The notes beneath the pieces were generated by a model that was given only the letters and a program-made list of their open reading frames with translations, had not been told where the DNA came from and did no database searches. The position numbers and the translations under genes are program-made. A stretch of DNA of 64,000 bases, from the NCBI GenBank assembly GCA_964393825.1, contig CAYMUY010000021.1, forward strand, positions 1 to 64,000. Direction: 5' to 3'. Positions within the stretch are counted from its first letter, which is position 1, and each line of letters starts with the position of its first letter. Shown piece by piece: positions 21,201-29,049 of the stretch. The DNA is from PFJX01 sp964393825 (GTDB lineage: Bacteria > Pseudomonadota > Gammaproteobacteria > Burkholderiales > Thiobacillaceae).

Positions 21201-21433
21201 TCGGCTTCCGGCAGCAGGGCGAGATCGGCCAGCCATGCATCCAGGCGCGCCTGCATCTCCGCCGCCGCCTTGCGGGTGAAGGTGATCGCCAGCAGTTCCG
21301 ATGGCTGTGCCCCCGCCAGCAACAGGCGCAACATCCGCGATACCAGCAGCCAGGTCTTGCCGCTTCCCGCGCAGGCTTCGACCACGGCACTACGCTGGGG
21401 GTCGAGAGCGGGGAGGAGCGGGTTGACGGTCAT
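18221..21433 (-). CDS. AddA/RecB-like UvrD-family helicase-nuclease
   Basis: A 1070-residue superfamily 1A DNA helicase with a C-terminal RecB-type nuclease, expected to process double-strand breaks. Seen: Walker A AGSGKT (23-28), motif Ia ITFTRKAAAEM, Walker B LDEFQDSNPLQW (about 390), motif III VGDPKQSIYRFR, motif V TIHAAKGLESPVV, motif VI YVAMTRARQAL, and near residue 1016 the nuclease motif DYKTGG preceded by an Asp in LRIDRLVEF. I chose the ATG at 21433; the frame extends upstream through a repeat into non-coding DNA. A partner AddB/PD-(D/E)XK gene is not adjacent, so AddA, RecB-like or solitary roles remain open. Confidence 0.88.
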   Translation of the reverse strand: MTVNPLLPALDPQRSAVVEACAGSGKTWLLVSRMLRLLLAGAQPSELLAITFTRKAAAEMQARLDAWLADLALLPEAEALDFLEQRGLAGAAARDALPAARGLLERVLAKPPLITTFHGWFFHLLARAPLPLRLPGEVLEDAALLREEAWFALAERLGRERGGVEETAFRELAGEFSLSSLRALLDALLARRAEWWAAGQGEDDPVAAACAALESRLGGRETDDPGGDLLGEAAFRDSLTRYRDLVSRNGAAGLNADLARAEQLATATTLAELEPIFLTQTGGTRACKLTEALSQRLGADAPAYVELHQHLAERVVRTLERLAELRALRLNRLVLTVGQAYLDTYQRLKSERGGLDFSDGELEAARLLDDEAAAAAILAKLDARWKHLLLDEFQDSNPLQWRILQAWLDAYGADGERPSVFLVGDPKQSIYRFRRAEPRLFTVAADWLETHFQASRFPLNTTRRCAPRVVAWVNAVFDGRDDYPLFAAHGTHQSTLPGHCELHLEEVAEAPGAEPVRFRAPLTCPPANPAQKREREAAWVARRIGEIVGRLELATGRPARYGDITLLYGKRRDLEVFEAAFKAAAIPYLGDRRGGLLASLEVADLMALLGVLMSPLDDLALAQTLKCPVFGCDDDDLKTLARAGGAWWQRLHDWAEERTAPARITRASRLLLGWRGLAGHLPVHDLLDRIFHEGEVIERYGAAVAPRLRAGVRANLEGLLGLSLGLSGGRFPSLPRFLDELKQLRDKAGQDAPDEPPASDGDAVRMLTIHAAKGLESPVVFLIKADEGEGRDEHSGVIMDWTPGQSRPAHFSIHGPKAWRGGGRDDLFAREAEQAARERLNLLYVAMTRARQALFVSGIKQAGKAPAHWLGLLDAAQAATEQEELPRMRWLDATETGQAAPAPLAPSQDAFPAGIGQLRPASGPEADFGTAVHACLEWRTANVEEADALARLDLDARMTARVAMACRRILAIPELAAAFDPGRHLRAHNELECLDAQGNTLRIDRLVEFSGEVWVLDYKTGGLDETDPARRAAAHQEQIDAYLAAARQLYPGRPVRAALVFADGMVSWLA

Positions 21434-21442
21434 GCGCGGATT

Positions 21443-21515
21443 GTAGGGGCAGGGGACGGGGGGCAGGGTGGCGGAAGGTTTTCCTTGAACCTTGTTACTT
21501 GAGCCCTGCCCCTGC
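21443..21515. repeat. Dispersed purine-rich repeat, copy 2 (inverted arms)
   Basis: A left arm (GTAGGGGCAGGGGACGGGG) and a right arm (CTTGAGCCCTGCCCCTGC) could pair across the divergent promoter region of the helicase and the 102-residue gene. On the minus strand it contains CAAGGTTCAAGG and GGGGCAGGGC, also found at 13801-13897. Confidence 0.5.
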
Positions 21516-21556
21516 AATGGCACAATGGCGGCCACTGTGACTTTCCGAGGATAGCC

Positions 21557-21865
21557 ATGAAAGGCCCGAAGACTTACGACGAATATGTGGACCTGGTGCA
21601 CCAGGGCGTCTATGAAGTGGACGAGATGCGCGCCGGTATTGACTACGATCCGGAGAACGCGGAGCGCTGGTCGACGATGCTGGATCATCTCGATGGCGTG
21701 CTGCGCAAGTTGTACGACGACATGATTTCAGACAAATACGAATTTCCCACCGGCAAGGACCTGCCCTACATGCAGTTCGTCAACCGCTGGGGCAAGGAGA
21801 TTCCGTTCAAGCAGTTGTTGCTGGTGATCAACCAGGCCCACAAGAACGGGTTGTCGCGTGACTAA
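21557..21865 (+). CDS. Small acidic conserved-type protein, function unknown
   Basis: I do not recognise this 102-residue protein. It is soluble, rich in Asp, Glu and Tyr, probably mostly helical, with no signal peptide or membrane segment. It starts with ATG behind GAGGA (5 nt upstream). It overlaps the following small gene by 8 nt and lies upstream of pilS, so it is probably in the pil regulatory operon. A pilus-related function is guilt by association only. Confidence 0.7.
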   Translation: MKGPKTYDEYVDLVHQGVYEVDEMRAGIDYDPENAERWSTMLDHLDGVLRKLYDDMISDKYEFPTGKDLPYMQFVNRWGKEIPFKQLLLVINQAHKNGLSRD

Positions 21866-22079
21866 ACTCCTGCTGATCGTCGCCTTCACCATCGGCATCG
21901 TGCTCTGGTTCAAGCACGCCGCCGGCCATCGCGATGCCCTGCCGCGCAAGGGGAAGGAAAAGTCCGCGGAGGACATGGTGCGTTGCGAGGTGTGCAAGGT
22001 GAACCTGCCGCGTTCCGAAGCGCTCATGAGCCAGGGCAAATTTTATTGCTGCGATGAACATCGCCGTCACGGCGGCTGA
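21858..22079 (+). CDS. PP0621-family small membrane protein with Cys cluster
   Basis: A 73-residue protein: an N-terminal hydrophobic segment (LLLIVAFTIGIVLWF) followed by a soluble tail with MVRCEVCKVNLP and YCCDEHRRH. The CxxC plus CC/H arrangement could bind zinc. This resembles the PP0621 family often found before pilSR. It starts with GTG inside the end of the previous gene (8-nt overlap) and overlaps pilS by 26 nt, so three genes are translationally linked. Confidence 0.75.
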   Translation: MTKLLLIVAFTIGIVLWFKHAAGHRDALPRKGKEKSAEDMVRCEVCKVNLPRSEALMSQGKFYCCDEHRRHGG

Positions 22080-23658
22080 TCCCCGGCCGGGCGCGGTCAT
22101 CGTGCCGGATGCTTTCTGGCGTTCGCTCGGTCACCTCAACAGCTTCCGCGTCTTCCTGGCCATCGCACTCGGCATTGCCGGTCTGCTGGCCGACCAGACC
22201 TTTCACCGTTTCGAGTATCACGGCCTGTTCCAGGTGACCTGCCTGGTCTACCTGCTGGTGGCCTTGCTGTTTCGCAGCCCCTTGCTGGCGCGGCGGGAGC
22301 GATTCTCCCGCCAGGTGGGGCGGCAGGCACTGGTCGACATCGTCTGCATCACCCTGCTGATGCATCTTTCCGGAGGGAACTCCAGCGGTGTCGGCCTGTT
22401 GCTGATTGTCACCCTGGCCGCCGCCGGCATGCTGGTGGAGACCCGCATGGTGCTGTTCTGGTCGGCGACCGCCACCCTGGCCGTGCTGGGGGAGCAGATC
22501 GTCGCCGCCCTGACCATGGACAGCGGCGCTGGCGGTTTTGCCCGCGCCGGCTTCCTGTCGCTCGGGCTGTTCGCTTCGGCGCTGCTGTCCCACGCCCTGG
22601 CCAAGGGCGCCCTGGCGGCTTCGCGGGAGGCGGCGGAAAAAGGCCTCAGGGCGGAGAGTCTGGAACGCATCAACGAGCGGGTGATCCAGGAGTTGCCCTA
22701 TGCCGTGATCGCGGTGAACGACGCGGGTGTCGTGCTGCAGCACAACGCCCGTGCCGCGGAACTGCTCGGCGTGCGCTTCTTTCCTCGCTGCGGCCTCGGT
22801 CATTGCTCGCCGAGGTTGCTGGAACTGTGGCAGGCCTGGCAGGCAGGCGAAACCCTGCCCGCCCACCCCTTCCAGGTCGGCCGCGAGGGCCGGCGGCTGC
22901 GCGCGCGCTTCATTGAACTGGAGCCCACCCGCCGCGAGGGGGCCGTGGTGGTTCTGGAGGACATGACCGAACTGGAAGCGCAGGCGCAGCGGATGAAACT
23001 GGCTTCGCTGGGCATGCTCACCGCCAATCTCGCGCACGAGATCCGCAACCCGCTCTCGGCCATACGCCATGCCGCCGGCTTGCTCAGGGAAGACGCCCAG
23101 GAAGCGCGCAGCGCCACGGCGGAGAAGCTCTCCGGCATCATCGACAGCAATGCCGCCCGCCTCAACTGGCTGGTGGAGGATGTCCTGTCGCTGAACCGGC
23201 GCGACCGGCTGTCGCGCGAGACCATGCCGCTCGCGCCCTGGCTGAATGGCTTCGTCGAGCAGTTTCTCCAGCGCGAGGGCTTGCCGGCGGGCCTGGTGCT
23301 GGTGCAGGTGGCCGGCGACCCCAGCCTCTGTTTCGACGTCGCCCACCTTGAGCAGATCTTCTGGAACCTGTTTCGCAATGCCTCGCGTTTTTCCCAGAAA
23401 CGGCCTGGGAGCATTCGTATCCGGGCGGTGGCGGGCGAGGCGCGGGTCGATATCGACGTGGCCAATGACGGGCCGGGTATCCCGGTGGAACTGCAATCAC
23501 GTCTGTTCGAGCCTTTCTATACCACCGACAGGACGGGTACCGGACTGGGCCTGTACCTCGCGCGCGAACTCGCCGAGGTCAACGGCGCCAGCCTGCGTTA
23601 CGTCGATATTCCGGATGGTGCCATGTTCCGGCTATCCTGCCAGCCGGCGCCGTGTTGA
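22054..23658 (+). CDS. pilS: Type IV pilus sensor histidine kinase PilS
   Basis: The 534-residue kinase has about six membrane segments in residues 20-185, a PAS-like domain (about 210-300), a HisKA domain with the phospho-His in NLAHEIRNPLSAIRH (about residue 328) and a HATPase_c domain with GTGLGLYLARE. In pseudomonads PilS reads pilin levels in the membrane and phosphorylates or dephosphorylates PilR to set pilA transcription. The start ATG lies within the preceding Cys-rich gene. pilR follows after 18 nt. Confidence 0.93.
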   Translation: MNIAVTAADPRPGAVIVPDAFWRSLGHLNSFRVFLAIALGIAGLLADQTFHRFEYHGLFQVTCLVYLLVALLFRSPLLARRERFSRQVGRQALVDIVCITLLMHLSGGNSSGVGLLLIVTLAAAGMLVETRMVLFWSATATLAVLGEQIVAALTMDSGAGGFARAGFLSLGLFASALLSHALAKGALAASREAAEKGLRAESLERINERVIQELPYAVIAVNDAGVVLQHNARAAELLGVRFFPRCGLGHCSPRLLELWQAWQAGETLPAHPFQVGREGRRLRARFIELEPTRREGAVVVLEDMTELEAQAQRMKLASLGMLTANLAHEIRNPLSAIRHAAGLLREDAQEARSATAEKLSGIIDSNAARLNWLVEDVLSLNRRDRLSRETMPLAPWLNGFVEQFLQREGLPAGLVLVQVAGDPSLCFDVAHLEQIFWNLFRNASRFSQKRPGSIRIRAVAGEARVDIDVANDGPGIPVELQSRLFEPFYTTDRTGTGLGLYLARELAEVNGASLRYVDIPDGAMFRLSCQPAPC

Positions 23659-23676
23659 CCTGGAGTGGTTCGCGCC

Positions 23677-25002
23677 ATGCCCAATAAATTGAAACGCCCG
23701 CGCGTCCTGCTGGTGGACGATGAGCCCGACCTGCTCGATCTCCTGGAAATGGACCTGGCCCGTCTGGGGCTCGATGGTGCCCGCGCCACCACGGTGGCCG
23801 AGGCCCGTCGCCAGCTCGCCGCCGAGACCTTCGACCTCTGCCTGACCGACATGCGCCTGCCCGATGGCGAAGGCATCGAGATCGTGCGCTACATCGCCGA
23901 ACACGCGCCGGGTACGCCGGTAGCGGTGATCACCGCCTTTGGATCAACGGAAAACGCTGTCGTGGCACTCAAGGCGGGTGCCTACGACTACGTGGAAAAG
24001 CCGGTGACCACGGAGAAGATCCGCGGCCTGGTCCGTTCCGCCCTCAAGCTTGCCGAGCCGATCCAGCGGGGTGATGGCAACGGGCTGATCGGGGCGTCGG
24101 CGCCCATGACGCAGGTGCGGGCGTTGATCGACAAGGTGGCGCGCAGTCAGGCTCCGGTGTTCATCAGCGGCGAAACCGGCACCGGCAAGGAAGTCGCCGC
24201 GCGCATGATCCACGCCCGCGGTGGGCGTGCCGAGGCACCATTCCTGGCAGTGAACTGCGGCGCCATCCCGGAGAACTTGATGGAGAGTGAGTTCTTCGGC
24301 TATCGCAAGGGGGCTTTCACCGGCGCGGACAGCGAGCGCGATGGATTTTTCCAGGCCGCCGCCGGCGGCACGCTGTTCCTTGATGAAATCGTCGAACTGC
24401 CGACGGCGATGCAGGTCAAGCTGTTGCGCGCCATTCAGGAAAAACGCGTGCGTCGGGTCGGCGGCGTCGCCGAGGAGCCGGTGGACGTGCGCCTGATCAG
24501 CGCTTCACACCAGGACTTGCAGGCGGCGGTGAGCCAGGGACGCTTCCGCCAGGATCTGTTCTATCGCCTGAATGTCATTGAAATCCACATGCCCGCCCTG
24601 CGCGAGCGACGCGAGGATGTCACCGCGCTGGCCGAATACCTGCTCGCGCGACTGTGCCAGGGCGGCACGGTGCCCACGCTCAGTGCCGCGGCGCTGGCCG
24701 CGCTGGCCGGGTACAACTACCCGGGCAATGTGCGCGAACTGGAAAACATCCTGGAGCGGGCGATGGCGCTTTGCGAGGATGGCCACATCACTCCCGAAGA
24801 CCTCAGCCTGACTCCCCAGGCCGGTGCGCCTGATGAGCAGGCGCGCGGCGGGGCGCTGCAGGATCACCTTGATGAAGTCGAGCGCCAGAGCATCCTCGAC
24901 GCCCTGCAGCGCACCGGCAACAACAAGACGGCCGCCGCCCGCCTGCTCGGGGTCACCTTCCGCTCGCTGCGCTATCGGATGGAACGGCTGGGCATGGAGT
25001 GA
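23677..25002 (+). CDS. pilR: Sigma-54-dependent response regulator PilR
   Basis: All three domains of an NtrC-family activator are intact in 441 residues: a receiver (phospho-Asp58 in LTDMRLPD), an AAA+ domain with Walker A GETGTGKE, the sigma-54 loop GAFTGA, Walker B GTLFLDEI and the arginine finger region LRERREDV, and a Fis-type helix-turn-helix (NKTAAARLLGVTFRSLRYR). It is therefore expected to activate sigma-54 promoters such as pilA, in contrast to the degenerate NtrX in this window. ATG 23677 is preferred over GTG 23665, with GGAG 11 nt upstream. Convergent with the next gene. Confidence 0.94.
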   Translation: MPNKLKRPRVLLVDDEPDLLDLLEMDLARLGLDGARATTVAEARRQLAAETFDLCLTDMRLPDGEGIEIVRYIAEHAPGTPVAVITAFGSTENAVVALKAGAYDYVEKPVTTEKIRGLVRSALKLAEPIQRGDGNGLIGASAPMTQVRALIDKVARSQAPVFISGETGTGKEVAARMIHARGGRAEAPFLAVNCGAIPENLMESEFFGYRKGAFTGADSERDGFFQAAAGGTLFLDEIVELPTAMQVKLLRAIQEKRVRRVGGVAEEPVDVRLISASHQDLQAAVSQGRFRQDLFYRLNVIEIHMPALRERREDVTALAEYLLARLCQGGTVPTLSAAALAALAGYNYPGNVRELENILERAMALCEDGHITPEDLSLTPQAGAPDEQARGGALQDHLDEVERQSILDALQRTGNNKTAAARLLGVTFRSLRYRMERLGME

Positions 25003-25014
25003 GGCCGCCGCGCC

Positions 25015-26574
25015 TCAACCCGTGAGTGCCAGCTCCTTGAGGCGCGGGTAGTCGACCTTGCCGGTACCCAGCATGGGGAGCGTCTCGATCACCCGCAATC
25101 GGCGCGGCAGAGCGATTTCCGGATGGCCGAGGGCTCTTGCCGCCGCCGCGAGCTGATCGCGGGTCAGTTGCGCATCGGTGGTGAACAGGATGATGGCTTC
25201 GCCGCGGCTGGCGTCGCCGATGCTGGTGGCGGCGTGGCTGGCTTCGCCCGACGCGGCGCGGGCGATGTTCTCCACCACTTCCAGCGCCACCATCTCGCCG
25301 GCCACCTTGGCGAAGCGTTTCAGCCGTCCGACGATGGTCAGATAACCGTTAGCGTCCAGTTCCACCACGTCGCCCGTGTCATGCCAGCCCTGGCCGGCAT
25401 CGGAAGCGGGGGGCTCCAGCAGGGCGGGGCTGTCGAAGCGGTAGTAGCCGGACATCAGGTTGGGGCCGCGCACATGCAGTTCACCGCCGCGCTCGATGCC
25501 CTCGACGGGATACAGGCGCGCCTCGATGCCCGGCAGGAGTTTGCCGACGCTGCCGGGGCGGTGGTGGCCGGGATAATTCACCGCCAGGACCGGCGCGGTT
25601 TCGGTTGCCCCATAGCCTTCGTAGATGTCGATGCCGAAGCGATCCAGCCAGGTTTTCCGCACGCTTTCGGCCAGCCGTTCGGCGCCGGCGACGATGATCT
25701 CCATGCTCTTGAAGTCGTCCGCCCGCGCGTTTCTGGCGTAGTGATGCAGGAAGGTGCTGGTGCCGAACATGACCGTGCAGCGTTTGTCGCGCACCAGTTC
25801 GGGAATTGCCTTGAAATGCAGCGGGCTGGTGTAGAGCACCAGGCGGGCACCGCTGACCAGTGGAATCAGGGTGCCGGCGGTAAGGCCGAAGGAATGGAAG
25901 ATGGGCAGGGCATTGAGAATGATGTCGCGCGGTCCGAAGGGAAAGATGTGCATCACTTGCGCGACGTTGGCGAGCAGGGCGCGGTGGGACAGCACCACGC
26001 CTTTCGGTTTGCCCTCCGAGCCGGAAGTGAACAGCACCACGGCGGCAGCTTCTGGGTCGCCCTGCGGCACCGCCAGGTGCGGGAAGGGCAGGGCCCAGGC
26101 GAGCAGCCACAGCTTGTCGGCGAGGCTGAAACGCTTGCGCAGGTCTTCCAGGTAGATCACCTGGAAATCACTCAGGGCGGCAACCTGATCCCTGAGGTCG
26201 GCCTTGTCTAGGAACTGCCGCGAGGTGATGAGGGTATGCACGCCGGCGGCATGACAGGCGTTGCGGATGGACTCGCTGCCGGCACTGTAGTTGAGCATGC
26301 AGGGGACGCGGCGGAAGGCCGACAGGCCGATCAGCAGCGCCACCGTGGCTGCCATGTTGGGCATCAGCACGCCGACGTGTTCGCCCGGTTCGCTCACCTT
26401 GCCGGCCAGGCGACCGAGGGCAAGGGTCATCTTGATCAGCTCGCCATACGAATAGCTGCCAGGCTTCATGTCCTCCCACTGGCCCGGCGCGCGACGGCCG
26501 AAGCGCCGGGCGGCGCTCAGCAAGGTGGAGAACAGCGTGTCACGGGCCGTGTAGCTGAAGGGGGCGTCGCTCAT
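25015..26574 (-). CDS. AMP-forming acyl-ACP/acyl-CoA synthetase-like enzyme
   Basis: A 519-residue adenylate-forming (ANL) enzyme. Motifs: the P-loop-like LFTSGSEGKPKGVVLSH (about residue 190), YEGYGATETAP, WHDTGDVVELD and the C-terminal catalytic Lys region GTGKVDYP. The sequence most resembles the synthetase half of Aas, which activates fatty acids to acyl-ACP for lysophospholipid repair, but the acyltransferase half is missing. Substrate is therefore uncertain. It is transcribed divergently from the chemotaxis operon and convergently with pilR. Confidence 0.82.
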   Translation of the reverse strand: MSDAPFSYTARDTLFSTLLSAARRFGRRAPGQWEDMKPGSYSYGELIKMTLALGRLAGKVSEPGEHVGVLMPNMAATVALLIGLSAFRRVPCMLNYSAGSESIRNACHAAGVHTLITSRQFLDKADLRDQVAALSDFQVIYLEDLRKRFSLADKLWLLAWALPFPHLAVPQGDPEAAAVVLFTSGSEGKPKGVVLSHRALLANVAQVMHIFPFGPRDIILNALPIFHSFGLTAGTLIPLVSGARLVLYTSPLHFKAIPELVRDKRCTVMFGTSTFLHHYARNARADDFKSMEIIVAGAERLAESVRKTWLDRFGIDIYEGYGATETAPVLAVNYPGHHRPGSVGKLLPGIEARLYPVEGIERGGELHVRGPNLMSGYYRFDSPALLEPPASDAGQGWHDTGDVVELDANGYLTIVGRLKRFAKVAGEMVALEVVENIARAASGEASHAATSIGDASRGEAIILFTTDAQLTRDQLAAAARALGHPEIALPRRLRVIETLPMLGTGKVDYPRLKELALTG

Positions 26575-26619
26575 GCAGGACTCTCTCGGGGGGACATATA
26601 CAGTCTAATTCACGCACGT

Positions 26620-26646
26620 TAAAGTTTTGCCGATGCCTGCCGATAC
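26620..26646 (+). promoter_or_regulatory. Sigma-28 (FliA) promoter of the chemotaxis operon
   Basis: TAAAGTTT at 26620-26627, an 11-bp spacer, then GCCGATAC at 26639-26646. This matches the FliA consensus TAAAGTTT-N11-GCCGATAA at 15 of 16 positions. It lies 56 bp before the first cheV start. Confidence 0.93.
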
Positions 26647-26702
26647 CCACAACGAAACCCGGCCACCTTGTGGGAGGAGACCGGACAAATGATGAGGCTG
26701 CC

Positions 26703-27644
26703 ATGTCGGAATTGTTGAAACGCATTGACGCACGCACCAAGCTCGCTGGAGCGAACAAGCTGGAAATCCTGCTGTTCACCCTGGGCAAGGACATGCACAC
26801 GGGGCGCAAGGAAACCTTTGGCATCAACGTGTTCAAGGTGCGCGAAGTGATGCGCATCCCCGAGATCACCCGGGCGCCGGACATGCCGGATTCCGTGGAG
26901 GGCATGGTCTCGTTGCGCGGGGCGTTGGTGCCGGTGGTAGACCTGGCCAGGTATATCGGCATTACCACCGAGGTCCCGCCAGCGATCATGATCGTCACCG
27001 AATACAATGGCCATACCCAGGGCTTCCTGGTCGGCGAGGTGGATACCATCCTGCGCCTGGACTGGTCCGAGATGCGGGTGCCGCCGAGCATGCTCACGGC
27101 GCAGATGGGGGGTCTGGTGACGGCAGTGACCGAACTCAAGGACAAACGTCTGGTGATGATGCTGGACGTTGAAAAGATCCTTGCCGATACCACGCCGATC
27201 GACGACAGCCATCTGTTTGCCAATATCAAGCCGCTCGACAAACCCAACCGCACCGTGTTCTTCGCTGATGACTCGTCGGTGGCGCGCAATCAGATCGAAC
27301 GCACCCTTGAAGTGCTGGGCATCAGTGGGATATCCGCGATCAACGGCCGCCAGGGATGGGAAGAGTTGCGCCGTATCGCAGCACAGGCCGAGGTGGCCGG
27401 GCGGCCGGTATCCGATTTCATCCAGATCGTGCTCACCGACGTGGAAATGCCGGAAATGGATGGCTATGTGCTGACCAAGAACATCAAGTCCGATCCGCGC
27501 TTCGCCGGGATTCCCGTGCTCATGCATTCATCGCTGTCCTCCGATGCCAACCGCCAGTTGGGGATTTCCGTGGGGGTGGACGAATATGTGCCCAAGTTCG
27601 AACCGCATCGCCTCGCCGAGGTGCTGGGCCGATTGATCAAGTAA
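26703..27644 (+). CDS. cheV: Chemotaxis coupling protein CheV, copy 1
   Basis: CheV joins a CheW-like coupling domain (about residues 15-165) to a receiver domain (about 180-313). It links receptors to CheA, and phosphorylation of the receiver is thought to promote adaptation. The receiver acidic pocket FFADDSS and phospho-Asp in VLTDVEMPEMDGY are present. The start is ATG 26703; GTG 26670 is in frame but further from the ribosome site. First gene after the FliA promoter, followed by a paralogue after 13 nt. Confidence 0.92.
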   Translation: MSELLKRIDARTKLAGANKLEILLFTLGKDMHTGRKETFGINVFKVREVMRIPEITRAPDMPDSVEGMVSLRGALVPVVDLARYIGITTEVPPAIMIVTEYNGHTQGFLVGEVDTILRLDWSEMRVPPSMLTAQMGGLVTAVTELKDKRLVMMLDVEKILADTTPIDDSHLFANIKPLDKPNRTVFFADDSSVARNQIERTLEVLGISGISAINGRQGWEELRRIAAQAEVAGRPVSDFIQIVLTDVEMPEMDGYVLTKNIKSDPRFAGIPVLMHSSLSSDANRQLGISVGVDEYVPKFEPHRLAEVLGRLIK

Positions 27645-27657
27645 CAGGGAAATAGTC

Positions 27658-28596
27658 ATGAATCCGCTGGAACCGACCAAGCTGCTGGATTCCATCGATG
27701 CCCGCACCAAGCTGGCGGGGTCGAACAAGATGGAATTGCTGCTGTTTTCCCTGGGCACGCATGAAACCTTCGGTATCAACGTGTTCAAGGTGCGCGAAGT
27801 GTCGCCGACGCCGCCGATCACCCTGACCCCGAACATGCCGGCTGGCGTGGAGGGAGTGATCTCCCTGCGCGGCAGCATCATTCCAGTGATCACCCTGGCG
27901 CATTTCATCAAGCTGGAAGGCGCCCCGCGGGGGATTGGCGAAACCATGATCGTCACCGAGTTTTCCCGTCATACCCAGGGTTTCCTGGTGGACAGTGTCG
28001 ACCGCATCATCCGGGTGGACTGGGACAAGGTGAAGCCACCGGAAAACATGCTGGCCGGTCAGGACGGGATGATCACCGCCATCACCGAGCTGGATGACGG
28101 CCGCCTGGTCTCCATTCTCGACGTGGAACGGGTGCTGGTGGAGGTGCTCGGCGAAAAACCGGTGCCGACCCTGCCGAAAGTGGAGTCAAAGCGGGAAATG
28201 ACGGTGTTCTTCGCCGACGACTCGGTGGTGGCGCGCAAGGAGATTGTTTCGGTGCTGGACAAGATCGGCGTCAAATACATCCAGGCCAACGATGGCCTCG
28301 AGGCGTGGGACAAGCTGGTCAACATGGCGAAACGCGCCACCGCGGAACAGGGCAGCCTGAAGAACCAGATCCAGCTCATTCTGGTGGACGCGGAAATGCC
28401 GGAGATGGATGGCTATGTGCTGACCCGCAACATCAAGTCGGACAGCAGGTTCGCCGGGATTCCGGTGATCATGCATTCCTCGCTGTCGTCAGAGGCCAAT
28501 CGCACCATGGGGCAGCGCGTCGGTGTCGATGCCTACGTCGCCAAGTTCGATCCGCCGGTGCTGGCGGATACCTTGACGGCTTTCCTTAAACGATAG
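27658..28596 (+). CDS. cheV: Chemotaxis coupling protein CheV, copy 2
   Basis: A 312-residue CheV colinear with copy 1: shared blocks include IDARTKLAGSNKMELLLFSLG, ETFGINVFKVREV and EMPEMDGYVLTRNIKSD. Receiver residues FFADDSV and LVDAEMPEMDG are intact. The divergence between copies suggests different receptor preferences or signalling strength rather than a recent duplicate. Tandem, same operon; cheY follows after 33 nt. Confidence 0.92.
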   Translation: MNPLEPTKLLDSIDARTKLAGSNKMELLLFSLGTHETFGINVFKVREVSPTPPITLTPNMPAGVEGVISLRGSIIPVITLAHFIKLEGAPRGIGETMIVTEFSRHTQGFLVDSVDRIIRVDWDKVKPPENMLAGQDGMITAITELDDGRLVSILDVERVLVEVLGEKPVPTLPKVESKREMTVFFADDSVVARKEIVSVLDKIGVKYIQANDGLEAWDKLVNMAKRATAEQGSLKNQIQLILVDAEMPEMDGYVLTRNIKSDSRFAGIPVIMHSSLSSEANRTMGQRVGVDAYVAKFDPPVLADTLTAFLKR

Positions 28597-28629
28597 AATC
28601 GGACCGATATCCCATAACGAGGGCAAGCA

Positions 28630-29022
28630 ATGGCCGACAAGAACCTCAAATTTCTGGTGGTGGACGACTTCTCCACCATGCGCCGTATCGTGCGCAATTT
28701 GTTGAAGGAACTGGGTTACACCAATGTGGACGAGGCGGAGGACGGCGTCGCCGCCTTGCAGAAGCTGAAAGGGGGCGGCAACTTCCAGTTCGTCGTTACC
28801 GACTGGAACATGCCCAATATGACCGGTATCGAGTTGCTCAAGGCGATCCGCGCCGACACCACCCTGAAACATCTGCCCGTGCTCATGATCACCGCCGAGG
28901 CGAAGAAGGAAAACATCATCGAAGCCGCCCAGAGCGGTGCCTCCGGCTACATCGTCAAGCCGTTCACCGCCGGTACGCTGGAAGAAAAGCTGGGCAAGGT
29001 TTTCGAAAAATACGGTATGTGA
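28630..29022 (+). CDS. cheY: Chemotaxis response regulator CheY
   Basis: A 130-residue single receiver domain that carries phosphate from CheA to the flagellar switch. Active-site residues are Asp12/Asp13, phospho-acceptor Asp58 in TDWNMPNMTG, the Thr in ITAEAKKE and the Lys of IVKPFT. It is very close to enterobacterial CheY in length and sequence. Its FliM partner is outside the window. Confidence 0.97.
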   Translation: MADKNLKFLVVDDFSTMRRIVRNLLKELGYTNVDEAEDGVAALQKLKGGGNFQFVVTDWNMPNMTGIELLKAIRADTTLKHLPVLMITAEAKKENIIEAAQSGASGYIVKPFTAGTLEEKLGKVFEKYGM

Positions 29023-29049
29023 TCCGGACCGAACATAGGAAACGAAGAT

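Noticed and set aside
19841..21502. Long plus-strand frame (553 residues) inside the helicase
   Set aside because: Antisense shadow of a high-GC gene; no recognisable domain, and the helicase motifs are clear on the minus strand.
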